From contig NC_091108.1 of the NCBI RefSeq assembly GCF_024713975.1, positions 45,001 to 109,000 on the forward strand: DNA of 64,000 bases. The letters are read 5' to 3'. This DNA comes from Paralichthys olivaceus. Its lineage: Eukaryota > Chordata > Actinopteri > Pleuronectiformes > Paralichthyidae. The notes under the pieces were generated by a model, which was not told where the DNA came from, did no database searches, and saw only the letters and a list, made by a program, of their open reading frames with translations. The position numbers and the translations under genes are program-made. Position 1 is the stretch's first letter, and the number at the start of each line of letters is the position of its first letter. This document shows, in pieces, positions 25,701 to 36,200 of the stretch.

Positions 25701-28351
25701 ATTTTGATAAGATGGTGAGTTTTCATTATAAACATTTAATATGAATTCTTTTATTGATGTGTATGAAATGTAACTGAATAATATATAAGTTGACACATTT
25801 TGGGTTGAACATTTAATTTAAAACATTAAATTTATTTTAAATGTTTTTGACATGAAGAAATTGACGTGAGGTTTGATTGTTTGAACCTTTTATTTAAATT
25901 ATTGCTTAAAAGATCAGAGTCACATTCAAAGTCAGGCTTAATGCTGACGCTATCACTCATGCTAACCACCATCTTTTTCTGCGAAAGAACAATGATCACG
26001 CTCTTGAAGCCTCAGAGGCTCAAGTTGCTTCCCCATTAGAACTGGCTGAGGAACTGGACAAACCTGCAGCGCCTCCTGCTGGAGACGTGGAGGCACTTTC
26101 AACTCCCCCTGCTGGTGAGGAAGATACAGCAGATGTTTCTGGAAGTCCAGAGGAGGAGAAGCCTGCAGTGAGTTCTTCATTATCATCTTCATTATCATCT
26201 TCATCATCATTATGATCTTCATCATCTTTATCTTCATCATTATCTTCATCTTCATCTTTATGTTCATCATTATGATCTTCATCATGATCCTCATCATCAT
26301 TATCAAGATCTTCATCATCATTATCTTCTTGTTCATCATCATATTCATCATCATTATGATCATCTTCATCAAGATCCTTAACATCATCATCATCTTCATC
26401 ATCATCAAGATCTTTAACATCATAATCGTAATCATCATCATCTTCATCAAGATCTTCAACATTATCTTAATCACGTTCATCATTATCATGATCTTCATCG
26501 TCCTCATCATTTTCATCCTCTTTATCATTATCTTCATCATCATTATGATCTTGATCATCTTTATCTTCATTATTATGATCTTCATCATGATCTTTATTAT
26601 CTATGTCATCATCATCATCAAGATCTTTAACATCATAATCTTCATCATCATCTTCATCATCATCATCAGCATGATTATGATCTTCATTATCACCATCATC
26701 ATCCTCAGTGTTGTGTTTACTGCAGCTCGGTCACTTGTGTTTTTTGTACCTACACAATGTTTGTGGGTTAATTATGTTTTTCTTAAAGCCGACTGTAGGA
26801 TCTCCGAGCTCTGACAAGATCAAAGTCCAAGAGGTATCTTTTCTTTTCTCTGCTTTTTATTCTTTGTCATTTTTTACAGACATTTAATGGTTTATTATTT
26901 TAATATAAATTAGATTGATCAACTTTTCTTTAATCAGTAAGATAGATAGTTTGATGCTGTGAAACTTAATGTGGCCTCACTTAATTATCATAAATTGTTA
27001 ATTGTGTTTAATATTGTTGTTAAAGATGTGATGAAAAATCCTGAAAAGATCATTGTAAACACAAACTAACACTGAACTCCAGCTTACTGTAATTTATAAA
27101 AGTTTTAATTTCATTGATAGGATTTTTTGAAATTCTTTTTAGAATATTTATTTAAAACAAGTTTACTTTGTTGGTCTAAAATACAGGCTACACTAATGTT
27201 TTTGAAATAATATTAACAGATATTAATTATTGTTGTTGTTGTTGTTGTTGTTGTTATTTAATACTTTTATTATTACTGTAATACTTTTTTTTTCCAACAG
27301 ATTCCTGAAGCTGAAGAAGCCAGAACACCTCCAGGTGAAGCAGCTTCATCGGTAACTATTATCATTGTTTTGTGATATATTTTAGGATCTGACACATTAA
27401 ATTTACTCTAAGTTCATAAAGTGCCCAGTTTGTCTTTGGTATTTTAATACATTTTTTTCATTTATACACTGACTGATACAAATGTAATTTGCTTTAATAT
27501 TTAACTTTAGAAAATAATTATTAAGGATAAAATAAAATTTTATTTAAACTAAGTTCATAATTTTGTATCACCAACAGATTAATCAGTTTCCTTTATGTTT
27601 TTCTTCCTTTGCTGAAAATAAAGAATACAATTCTCTGAACACTGAACAGATTTAATAAATTATGTGTGTTTTTGAAAGAAAAGGATTATTAATAAAGGTT
27701 TTTTTGTCCTCCACAGGAAAATATGCCCATCCCCTCAGTGGTGATTGAACCTGCCTCCAGTAATGAAGGTGATGACGACCGGGACGTTGACATCATCTCT
27801 CCCACTGTCATCAATGACGATGGTCAAAATAAATCCATCAAACACATGAGTCCATCTGGTGCAACATCGAGTCATCCTGAAGATTTTCTTTATAAGGTAG
27901 TTGATTGTTTAGTTTACTCACTTTGTTTTTATGTTATAATACAATTACTTGGGTTATCTGAAACATTGAAATGTGACAAATAAGCAAAAATATCAAGAAT
28001 CGAGAGAGGTGTAGTTGTTGGCTTTACCTTGTAGGTTGAGACGATGCACGACTTTGAGGCTGCAAATTCAGATGAGCTTGAACTGAGGAGAGGTGACGTT
28101 GTGTTGGTAGTTCCAACAGCTTCAGTAGAGGATCAGGTAAGAACCACCAGTGATGTGTTAAATTACATCAAGCTGTTTGAAAGAATGAATGAATATCAAC
28201 GATGATCCCAACTGATTGTGGAGTTTCTGTGTTGCTGTTGTTGCAGGATGCCGGCTGGCTCACAGGCATCAAAGAAAGTGAATGGTTAACACTTGGAGCT
28301 GCTGCTCAAAAAGGACTGTTCCCTGACAACTTTACCCAGCGTTTGGAGTAA
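13784..28351 (+). CDS. amph: Amphiphysin with expanded DPF-repeat region
   Basis: 22 phase-consistent coding exons: 13784-13852, 16439-16519, 16783-16837, 17280-17374, 18081-18176, 18256-18363, 18457-18542, 18810-18885, 19133-19215, 19344-19482, 22429-22548, 22632-22715, 22908-22934, 23145-23168, 23354-25075, 25673-25714, 25988-26167, 26789-26833, 27301-27351, 27717-27896, 28035-28136 and 28247-28351, giving about 1189 aa. Residues 1-250 are the N-BAR domain (starts [20 protein letters not shown]; the amphipathic helix 0 is intact). Residues 250-336 are Pro-rich ([15 protein letters not shown]). A clathrin/AP-2 segment follows with LLDLDFDAF and PWDMW. Exon 15 alone encodes residues 382-955. 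Residues 1122-1189 are the SH3 domain ([28 protein letters not shown]), which binds dynamin and synaptojanin. The protein bends membrane and recruits dynamin in synaptic-vesicle endocytosis. Human AMPH has 695 residues; the excess is almost all in exon 15. Small exons 13, 14, 16, 18 and 19 may be alternatively spliced. Confidence 0.95.
14117..14515. repeat. GT-rich compound microsatellite in amph intron 1
   Basis: About 400 bp of GTGTGTGA and GTGTCTGTGTGAG units with loose higher-order repetition. No coding potential. Confidence 0.9.
14997..15390. repeat. AT-rich minisatellite in amph intron 1
   Basis: About 18 copies of a roughly 21-bp unit, AAATATAAATATGATCACAA or AAATATAAATATGATCAGAAG. 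The two spacer versions (CACAACT and CAGAAGT) alternate in part. Confidence 0.9.
15795..16031 (+). mobile_element. tRNA-derived SINE
   Basis: The head resembles a tRNA, with an A-box-like GTGGCTGAGGGGTAGAGCAG and a B-box-like CAGTTCGATCCCC. The body has the typical fish SINE words CATGCCGAAGTGTCCTTGGG, CAAGATGCTGAAACCCGAAT and GAAAAGCGCTATATAAAT at the tail. It lies in amph intron 1 in the sense orientation. The reverse-orientation element at 35268-35445 shares the central block. Confidence 0.85.
16741..16780. repeat. (GT)n beside amph exon 3 acceptor
   Basis: About 19 GT units end directly at the TTAG acceptor of amph exon 3, so the usual polypyrimidine tract is replaced by a GT run. Confidence 0.85.
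20250..20965. repeat. 18-bp minisatellite in amph intron 10
   Basis: About 39 copies of an 18-bp unit of the type GGTTCCTGACTCTCAGTA, with a second unit type containing CTGTTTCAGTTCCTGA. It is open throughout on the minus strand (20225-21055, 276 codons), where it would read [18 protein letters not shown] and ELKQSQ. That frame lies antisense in an intron of amph, has no flanking domain, and is explained by a repeat unit divisible by three. A C18 run lies just right of it (20983-21001). Confidence 0.9.
21330..21600 (-). pseudogene. Tc1/mariner transposase fragment
   Basis: The minus-strand translation from 21545 down reads METPCL-like text: [19 protein letters not shown], then HVHYFLQN. This matches the region of Tc1-like transposases between the second and third catalytic acids ([14 protein letters not shown] in active copies). 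Only about 70 codons remain, with no terminal repeats seen, so it is a relic in amph intron 10. Confidence 0.75.
23996..24664 (+). repeat. 42-bp coding minisatellite in amph exon 15
   Basis: Sixteen in-frame copies of a 42-bp unit (one copy is 39 bp) encoding [14 protein letters not shown] and variants, residues about 596-818. Eight DPF motifs are inside the array and two more follow it ([16 protein letters not shown]), making ten. Variant units have lost the motif (DSLPSPE, DSYPFAE, DLSHSIE). The frame is intact across all copies and third positions vary, which argues for a translated exon and not a chance open frame. Confidence 0.92.
26170..26700. repeat. (TCA/TCT)n trinucleotide-rich tract in amph intron 17
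   Basis: About 530 bp of CATCATCTTCATCATTATGATCT-like sequence starting 3 bp after the exon 17 donor. It gives long Ile/Met/Phe-rich open frames on both strands that are artefacts of the repeat. Confidence 0.9.
27230..27257. repeat. (GTT)n microsatellite
   Basis: Nine GTT units in amph intron 18, upstream of exon 19. Confidence 0.85.
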
Positions 28352-30240
28352 GACGATTTTATTGCAGGTTAAGAAAATTAGAAGAAATTTGATACATGTA
28401 TGTGCAAGCAGTTCAGCATGTAGCCAACCCCTCTCCTGAGAAACTAATATTGTCCTGCAGCTATGTGCTGGATCACATAAGGTGTTTTCTCTGATAGATA
28501 CAAGTCTTTGTTATTCTGAAAGTAAAACCTGTGGTAATAAATACTAGTTCTATTCTCTCAGCAGAGAGAAAAGCATGATGTGATAGTGTTGTCTGCTTTT
28601 CCTGGAACTCACATTTTATTTAAAGAAATATGAGTCAGATAGTTTACCAACAAAAGCAAAAAATGTGTCTGAAGAGCAACAAAAAGAAAAAATGCATCTT
28701 CTCTACATAAGTGTGTTGTACTGATTTCATTCTCTGCTGTGTAATAAATCAGAAAGCTTAGTGACACAATTTATTTAAATGTCTAAGTGTAAAGTGAAAC
28801 TATTGAGTTGTTACTTTCAGTCATTGCTGTTACCTTGAAGTCACTGTGGGTGTATTTCTGTTAAAGTCTGTGATCTTTCTTTTGCATTTGTGGTAATTGA
28901 TTTACCTATGTACAATCATTGCTGTGTTTTTTTCTACTTAGAAATATATTATTGATTATGGACCAACAAGCATTGCACATCCAGCATGATATTAATCTTT
29001 TATTAAATTATTTAAAGATAGAACAATAAAGAATCTTACCACGATTATAATACTGTATGTCTAAATAAGGCACATCTTGAAAATCATGTTTATAAAAATA
29101 TTTAGAAAATGTTATCTATTTATAGGTGTAAGATGAGAGGAAAATTGTTGTTGTCATTGGTTTCCATATTCAAATTGTTCTGTAGATCAGCAAACACAAT
29201 GTCAGGCTACTTCAGTTAATCCTCCATGTCGATCTTTCTGTGATGTACATACCCCAACATTATTGTCATGATGAATAAATGACACTCATTAAGGTATCAT
29301 GGTTTGTTTTGGGCAAATTACTTTGCAGAATTGGCCTAGGGCTGATCTAGGTGTGTATAACTAAAAATAGCATCTGAAAAAGACTCTTCTAATGCAGACA
29401 GAAGACTACATACTTTGGAGTGGAGAGCAAAAGGAAGGGGTAAGGGTTTGAATATCAGAAGCTGGTTGGACATAGAAGATCCAGCAACCCAACATTGTCT
29501 GGTTCCTAACACACAAGCCATCCTTGGACAGGTGCTGGGGTTTGGGTAACACCAAGGATGTTTCGTCCCGAATACATTTATCCATTGTTTTTCTTGTCTT
29601 TTTTGCAAAATATCTCCATTCTTTGGAATGCAAGTGAATGTCTGGGATGTCAGCTCTGTGTTGTGTCAGAGCAAATACAGGTCTCCTTATTGGTTGTCAG
29701 ACTCACCTGGTCACATACACCAAGGTTTTGAAAAGGAGGTTTGTTAGCAGTGAGACGTGTGAGGAGCTGGAGAGTAACTGTGGCATGAACCCCCTAACCC
29801 TTAATCTAGTTTTTATCTAATGTCAAAATTGAACTCTTTGGCATAATGATGCTGAGTGAACGAAAAGCGAGCTGGACAAGTGTGTTAGACTGATTTCAAA
29901 ATAAAAACTGGGCATGTTAGAGGGATTTCAAAATAAAAGCATCCCAGTCTGCTAATGCAGGTTTCTAACACGTGACGGACGTGAAACTGGGAGAATACAA
30001 CTATCTCAGGATGAAGAGGAGGAGATTCCAGAGCTTTCATCATCTTCTTCTTCTTCATCACCATCATGTTAGTTATCGTCATCATCACCATCGTTAGGCC
30101 TGAGGTCAGACCTGAACGTGGTGATACAGTTGGTCGGAGGGGGGCAGTATTGTCACCGATGGCTGTTACATTAACACGTCAGAGAAGTAACCCGGAAGTG
30201 GTTGGCGGTGTTTCCCCGGGTCGGGGATCTCTGAGTTGGC
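28352..30240. other. amph 3' UTR and amph-dnajc1 intergenic region
   Basis: The first part is AT-rich and probably the amph 3' UTR. Candidate polyadenylation signals are AATAAA near 29024 and 29275. The 29336-29633 region has short minus-strand open frames without recognisable similarity. No further gene was seen. Confidence 0.4.
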
Positions 30241-30285
30241 TCCACGGACCGAGTAGTGTTGCGTGTCTGTCACGGTTTAACGGTG

Positions 30286-33200
30286 ATGGGGGTCTGTGCG
30301 GGTCTGTGCGGGTCCCTGCTGGTCTGCCTGACCCTGCTGCTCTCCGCGGCCCCCCCTCTGACTGCTTGGGAGGCGGATCTGGAACTACTGGACCTAGTGG
30401 AGGAGATCCCGCAGACCTTCTACCAGTTCCTGTTCCTGGACCAGGTCTGTGCTAACGGCTAATAGCAAACTGTCTCCATGGTAACCTTATGGAAGGGTTA
30501 AGGCAACAATGCTAACACCTGAATGCTACTCGCACACGAGGCTAAGCTGTTTAGCATTGGGAGCTGATGTAGAAAGAGAACCGGACCAATGACCCCAGTT
30601 CAGTTTCATGCTAACACCTGATTCTAACTGCAGTGGAGTCACGAGGAGAAAACATTCCCCTCACCTGTCTGTCCTCTCTCCTCACCTGTCTGTCCTCCCC
30701 TCACCTGTCTGTCCTCTCTCCTCACCTGTCTGTCCTCCCCTCACCTGTCTGTCCTCCCCTCATCTGTCTGTCCTCCCCTCACCTGTCTGTCCTCCCCTCA
30801 CCTGTCTGTCCTCCCCTCATCTATCTGTCCTCTCTCCTCACCTGTCTGTCCTCCCCTCATCTGTCTGTCCTCCCCTCATCTGTCTGTCCTCTCTCCTTAT
30901 CTGTCTGTCCTCCCCTCACCTGTCTGTCCTCCCCTCACCTGTCTGTCCTCCCCTCATCTGTCTGTCCTCCCCTCACCTGTCTGTCCTCCCCTCATCTGTC
31001 TGTCCTCTCTCCTCACCTGTCTGTCCTCCCCTCATCTGTCTGTCCTCCCCTCACCTGTCTGTCCTCTCCTCATCTGTCTGTCCTCTCTCCTTATCTGTCT
31101 GTCCTCCCCTCACCTGTCTGTCCTCCCCTCATCTATCTGTCCTCTCTCCTCACCTGTCTGTCCTCTCTCCTCATCTGTCTGTCCTCCCCTCACCTGTCTG
31201 TCCTCTCTCCTCATCTGTCTGTCCTCCCCTCATCTGTCTGTCCTCCCCTCATCTGTCTGTCCTCCCCTCACCTGTCTGTCCTCCCCTCATCTATCTGTCC
31301 TCTCTCCTCACCTGTCTGTCCTCCCCTCATCTGTCTGTCCTCCCCTCACCTGTCGGTCCTCCCCTCATCTGTCTGTCCTCTCTCCTCATCTGTCTGTCCT
31401 CCCCTCATCTGTCTGTCCTCCCCTCACCTGTCTGTCCTCCCCTCATCTGTCTGTCCTCTCTCCTCATCTGTCTGTCCTCCCCTCATCTGTCTGTCCTCCC
31501 CTCACCTGTCTGTCCTCTCTCCTCATCTGTCTGTCCTCTCTCCTCATCTGTCTGTCCTCCCTCCTCATCTGTCTGTCCTCCCCTCACCTGTCTGTCCTCC
31601 CCTCATCTGTCTGTCCTCCCCTCATCTGTCTGTCCTCTCTCCTCATCTGTCTGTCCTCCCCTCACCTGTCTGTCCTCCCCTCATCTGTCTGTCCTCTCCC
31701 CTCACCTATCTGTCCTCTCTCCTCATCTGTCTGTCCTCCCCTCACCTGTCTGTCCTCTTTCCTCACCTGTCTGTCCTCCCCTCACCTGTCTGTCCTCTCT
31801 CCTCATCTGTCTGTCCTCCCCTCATCTGTCTGTCCTCCCCTCACCTGTCTGTCCTCTCTCCTCATCTGTCTGTCCTCCCCTCATCTGTCTGTCCTCTCTC
31901 CTCATCTGTCTGTCCTCTCTCCTCATCTGTCTGTCCTCTTCTCATCTGTCTGTCCTCCCCTCACCTGTCTGTCCTCTCTTCTCACCTGTCTGTCCTCTCC
32001 TCATTTGTCTGTCCTCTCTTCTCATCTACCTGTCCTCTCTCCCCACCTGTCTGTCGTCTCTCCTCACCTGTCTGTCCTCTCCCCTCACCTGTCTGTCTCT
32101 CAGGACGCCTCAGCAGCAGAGATAAAGAAGGCGTACCGCCGTATGTCTCTCACTCTGCATCCGGATAAGAACAAAGACGAAGATGCTGAGACTCAGTTCA
32201 GACAGGTGAGGAAATAATACCAACACAAATACGTAGCTGTCGACCAATCACATTCAACCTCTGCTTCTGTTTTCAGCTCGTTGCCATTTATGAAGTCCTG
32301 AAGGACGAGGAGCGACGACGCAAGTGAGTCTGACCAGTTCACATCACCGTCCACTCTCAACAAATTTCCTTTCTCAAGGTCTCAAGTGTCTCCGGCATTC
32401 TTTTTGAAAAACATTTATTGACAATTCATGACCTTTTTAAAAATCTAATTACCGCAATTGTCTGAAAAGATCAAGAATAATATATTAATGTAAGGTTAAT
32501 AAAAATTGCAAGCAAATATGAGCGGGCCCTCGCCTCTCAAGGCTTCCCTGACCAATTTTTGTGGATCAAACTAGCTGTTGGGCGCTGTGACTGTTAGAGT
32601 ATGCTGGTATTAAGATGTATTCAGGGTGGGACCCGTATCACCCTTATGAAGTTTGACAGTGATTGGAGCAAAAACATGGAAGTTACAGCTACTTGAAATG
32701 TCAAAGCAATCTATTGAGATTTGCTGCCAAGCGATGGACACACCCTCTGACAAAACTTTCATTCACAAAGTTTGATTGTGAGGCATCACCAACTTGTTTA
32801 GGCTCTCCTGTCCAAATTTCAGATGCAAACAGGCTACCTGCAGGAAACCAAAATGTAAAACATGTTATTTCCTGTCACAGCTAGGGGGGCGCTATGGAAT
32901 TTATTAAATATTATCCTAGGGATCATTTCTGGGTGGGACTGAAATTCCTCATCACGCCACAGCCACGCCCCTGGACGTAAACTCACCAACTCAAAAAGTC
33001 CCTAACAAGACATAAACCAAATGTGAATTCTTTTGGAGGAAATCTGTAGGAGGAGTAGGATTTTATGTGTCAAAATGACAAAAATTATGCAAAATTTGCA
33101 CCTTCAATCCAAATTGCTGACTTCCTGTTGGGTGTGGTGAAGAGTGGCAAGAGGACTTTTTGTGCAGCTTGGCATGATACTCGTGTGCCAAATTTCATCC

Positions 33201-36200
33201 ACACCATCAAGTGTATACCACAATGTGAAAATTGAATGTAAATCCAATTGAAGTTGTACCAGTTGACACTTAAAAAGAACGAGTTCAAAGTTTAGTTCAT
33301 ACAGATGAAAATGAACTTGTTCACATTCATTTGTTCAGTTTTTTTATTGTGTAAAATGGAGATGCAGACGTGAGGTGGTGAACTGAAGCAGATTATTGAT
33401 CCACTCCACCATTTATATTAAAACCAACAGACAAAGATTTCAGTTTTCACAATATTTCATTATCAGGGTTAGGGTTAGACATAGGGTTAGGACATGTAAA
33501 AAACAAGACATTTCCTGTAACCCAGGGGACCCTGTGATTTTAAGTCAAGATTTTGTTGTCGAGAGGCCAGAACTGACTTTTACCTGTAGTCGTTTACTAA
33601 TTCCTCTTACAACTACTGTAAATTCTGGAAAATAGTTAAATCCACCTCTAACAATCCAAGCCCTCTTCCACCTGCCTATGATGGTATTGGGTCTTAATCA
33701 GATAACTGACAGAAAATTCTACTGTTTTTAACTTTGCTGCATCTTGTCAGTTATTTGAAAATCTTAGTGGTGCTCCGGAAGATTGTCTGGAAGAAAACTG
33801 CTTATCCTTCTAGTGCTGAAGTAAACAATTCCTTCAGCTTATCTCCGTTCTCCAGTATGTCAATAGCTGACACCATATGAAATATTGATGAACCGCAGTT
33901 GACAGTTGATGACGAGTTGTCCCCCTTTACTCTCAAATCCTCAGCCCTGCTCATTTGTGAATATGTAACTTATATTTTTAATCTCAGTATTACCTCTAGC
34001 ATCATCTCCACAGTTTCGAAGACTGCTTACATTCTCCCCCTCCATAACGCTGGTAACAAATATGAATTAAAAAACTATCATGCGATTTCTATCTATCCTG
34101 TCCCTCAAAATTATTTGCGTCACTTGTTAATGAAATAGTTTTTATCCCCACATTACATTCCAACTCCATTTCAGTCTGGACTTGCTAATAACGTTGTCAA
34201 CAGACAATAGAATACACTGCTCTGCTCTTTATATTGATTGATTTAAAGCTTTTGCCACAGTAGACCACACTCTGCTTTTACATCAACACACCATTTCCAA
34301 TTGTGAAAAAAAAAACTGGCCTCCCTGTTTTTTCAGTGAGGAGGGATCAGCATACAATACTCCTGATCTCTCTGACATGCTGTCCTGGAATGTTGTAATT
34401 TTACCCAGCACAACCATGGCTTACCCTGCAGGTGCCAAAGATTCATACAGAGCGAGAAAACTTCCAGCTAACTTTATCAATGCCATTGAGACAATTACGA
34501 GAATTAATTCACAAAACTACTGATTATAATTGTCCCTGCTCTTGATTTAACTACTGGTTTTAATTTAATCTTTTCTTAGTTATATATTTTGTTATCATTG
34601 CTGTACTTTTTACTTTTTAACATTGTACTTTTGATTTATCTTGTACTTATGCCCTGTATTTTTGTATTGCTCAGCACCATTGAAAATGAGAGTTCCACCT
34701 CAATGTGTCTCCCAAGGTTTTAAATAAATAAATGATGATGACTGAGAAGTTTTGAGTAGATTGGACCATATATGTCTGAGATTCAAGTACTTCCTATTTT
34801 CGTTGCGAGTCATTTAACTTTGATGCCACACCATAGATGCACACAGTTGGACAAAAAGTCACACTTATAACAACTTTCAATCTCCAAGTGGTTAAGTTGT
34901 CTGTCTGACTTCCTGTTAGGTTTAGCATATTGGTTCTTGGGACTTCCTTGCTCATAAGGATGTGACAAGTGCATGTACCATATTTCGTCCATGTCAGTGA
35001 AACGTGGTGCTGGGGCTGCACATTAAGGGCCGCTGTGGAGCCATTTGTGGAAATAAAAGATGGCCATCGTCTTTGATTTCTTGTGCTTGCTAAGTCAGCA
35101 CATGTGGAAAAGATAAGATGCAGAGCAGTTTTGCGTCTGTTAATTTCTCTTTGTAAATATTCCTGTGGTTTGTGAGGAAGAGGAGGCAGTTGAGCCAGAG
35201 GGGGCAGGGGGCATGAAGGAAGGTTAAGTTCCTCCTCAAGTACAAAGTGCTAGTTGATGGCTCAGACCACTTTACATTACATGTCATTTAACTGACGCTT
35301 TTATGCAGAGCCACTTCCAATAATGCATTCAACATCTATGATGGGTCATTCAGGGTTCAGCATCTTGGGTTTTGGGTTAAGGACTGGGATTGAACCACCA
35401 ACCTTCTGGTTGAAGGACAACCACCCATCATTATCCAAGCCAGAGTCTTAAGTTATGTCTGTGTCTTTCGGGACAATTCAACAGAGAGATGCTCAAGAAT
35501 TTGTCTCCATCAATCGAAAGCAATCGTTTTCTCTTAGATGTTTTATAGTAATGAATGTTTTGTTCTGTACTGTACCAGTATCGAAACTGTATTTGTACTG
35601 TGCCTGTATCTGCACTGTAACTAACTGTTCTGTACCCGTATCTAAACTGTACCTGTACTGTGCCTTGACAGGTATGATGACATCCTGGTGAATGGGCTTC
35701 CTGATTGGCGGCAGCCAGTCTTCTACTACAGACGAGTGAGAAAGATGAGTAACTCTGAGCTGGGCTTCCTCCTTTTCTTCATCCTCACTGTTGGACACTA
35801 CGCGGTCATCTGGTCCATCTACCTTGAGAAACAGCTGGTGAGACAACCAGTCAGAGCAGAGCCTCAAAACAGACCATGTTATATGACCTGATGATTAATC
35901 TGCCTGATTTCCAGGACGAGCTGCTAAGTAAGAAGAAAAAAGAGAAGAAGAAAAAGCTGAGCTCCAAACCAGCAGAGGAGCTCAGGTGTATCGATCAGGA
36001 TCGGACCGACAGGTGCCATCATGCCATCATCTCCACAGGACTTCATAGGATTTTGTATTATTTTTTAATATTTGTTTATTTCAGGGTTCACGACCGACCT
36101 CATTGGCAGGACATCCTCCCTCTGAAGCTCAGCATCTGGATTTACCTGTCTGTGAAAAATCTGCCTCAGACCGTGCAGGTAGGATGGAAAGCTATTATGA

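Noticed and set aside
26170-26700. 200-residue Ile/Phe-rich and Met/Lys/Ile-rich open frames on both strands
   Set aside because: Product of the ATC/TTC trinucleotide repeat in an amph intron; no conserved domain.
29336-29633. Two overlapping minus-strand open frames of 75-90 codons
   Set aside because: No recognisable domain, no splice sites fitting a gene, and both frames are open by chance in the same stretch.
30608-32168. Two overlapping open frames of over 500 codons (Leu/Ser/Cys/Pro-rich)
   Set aside because: They are made entirely of an 18-bp intronic minisatellite without stop codons. Two different frames are open at once, and the real dnajc1 frame is spliced across the region.
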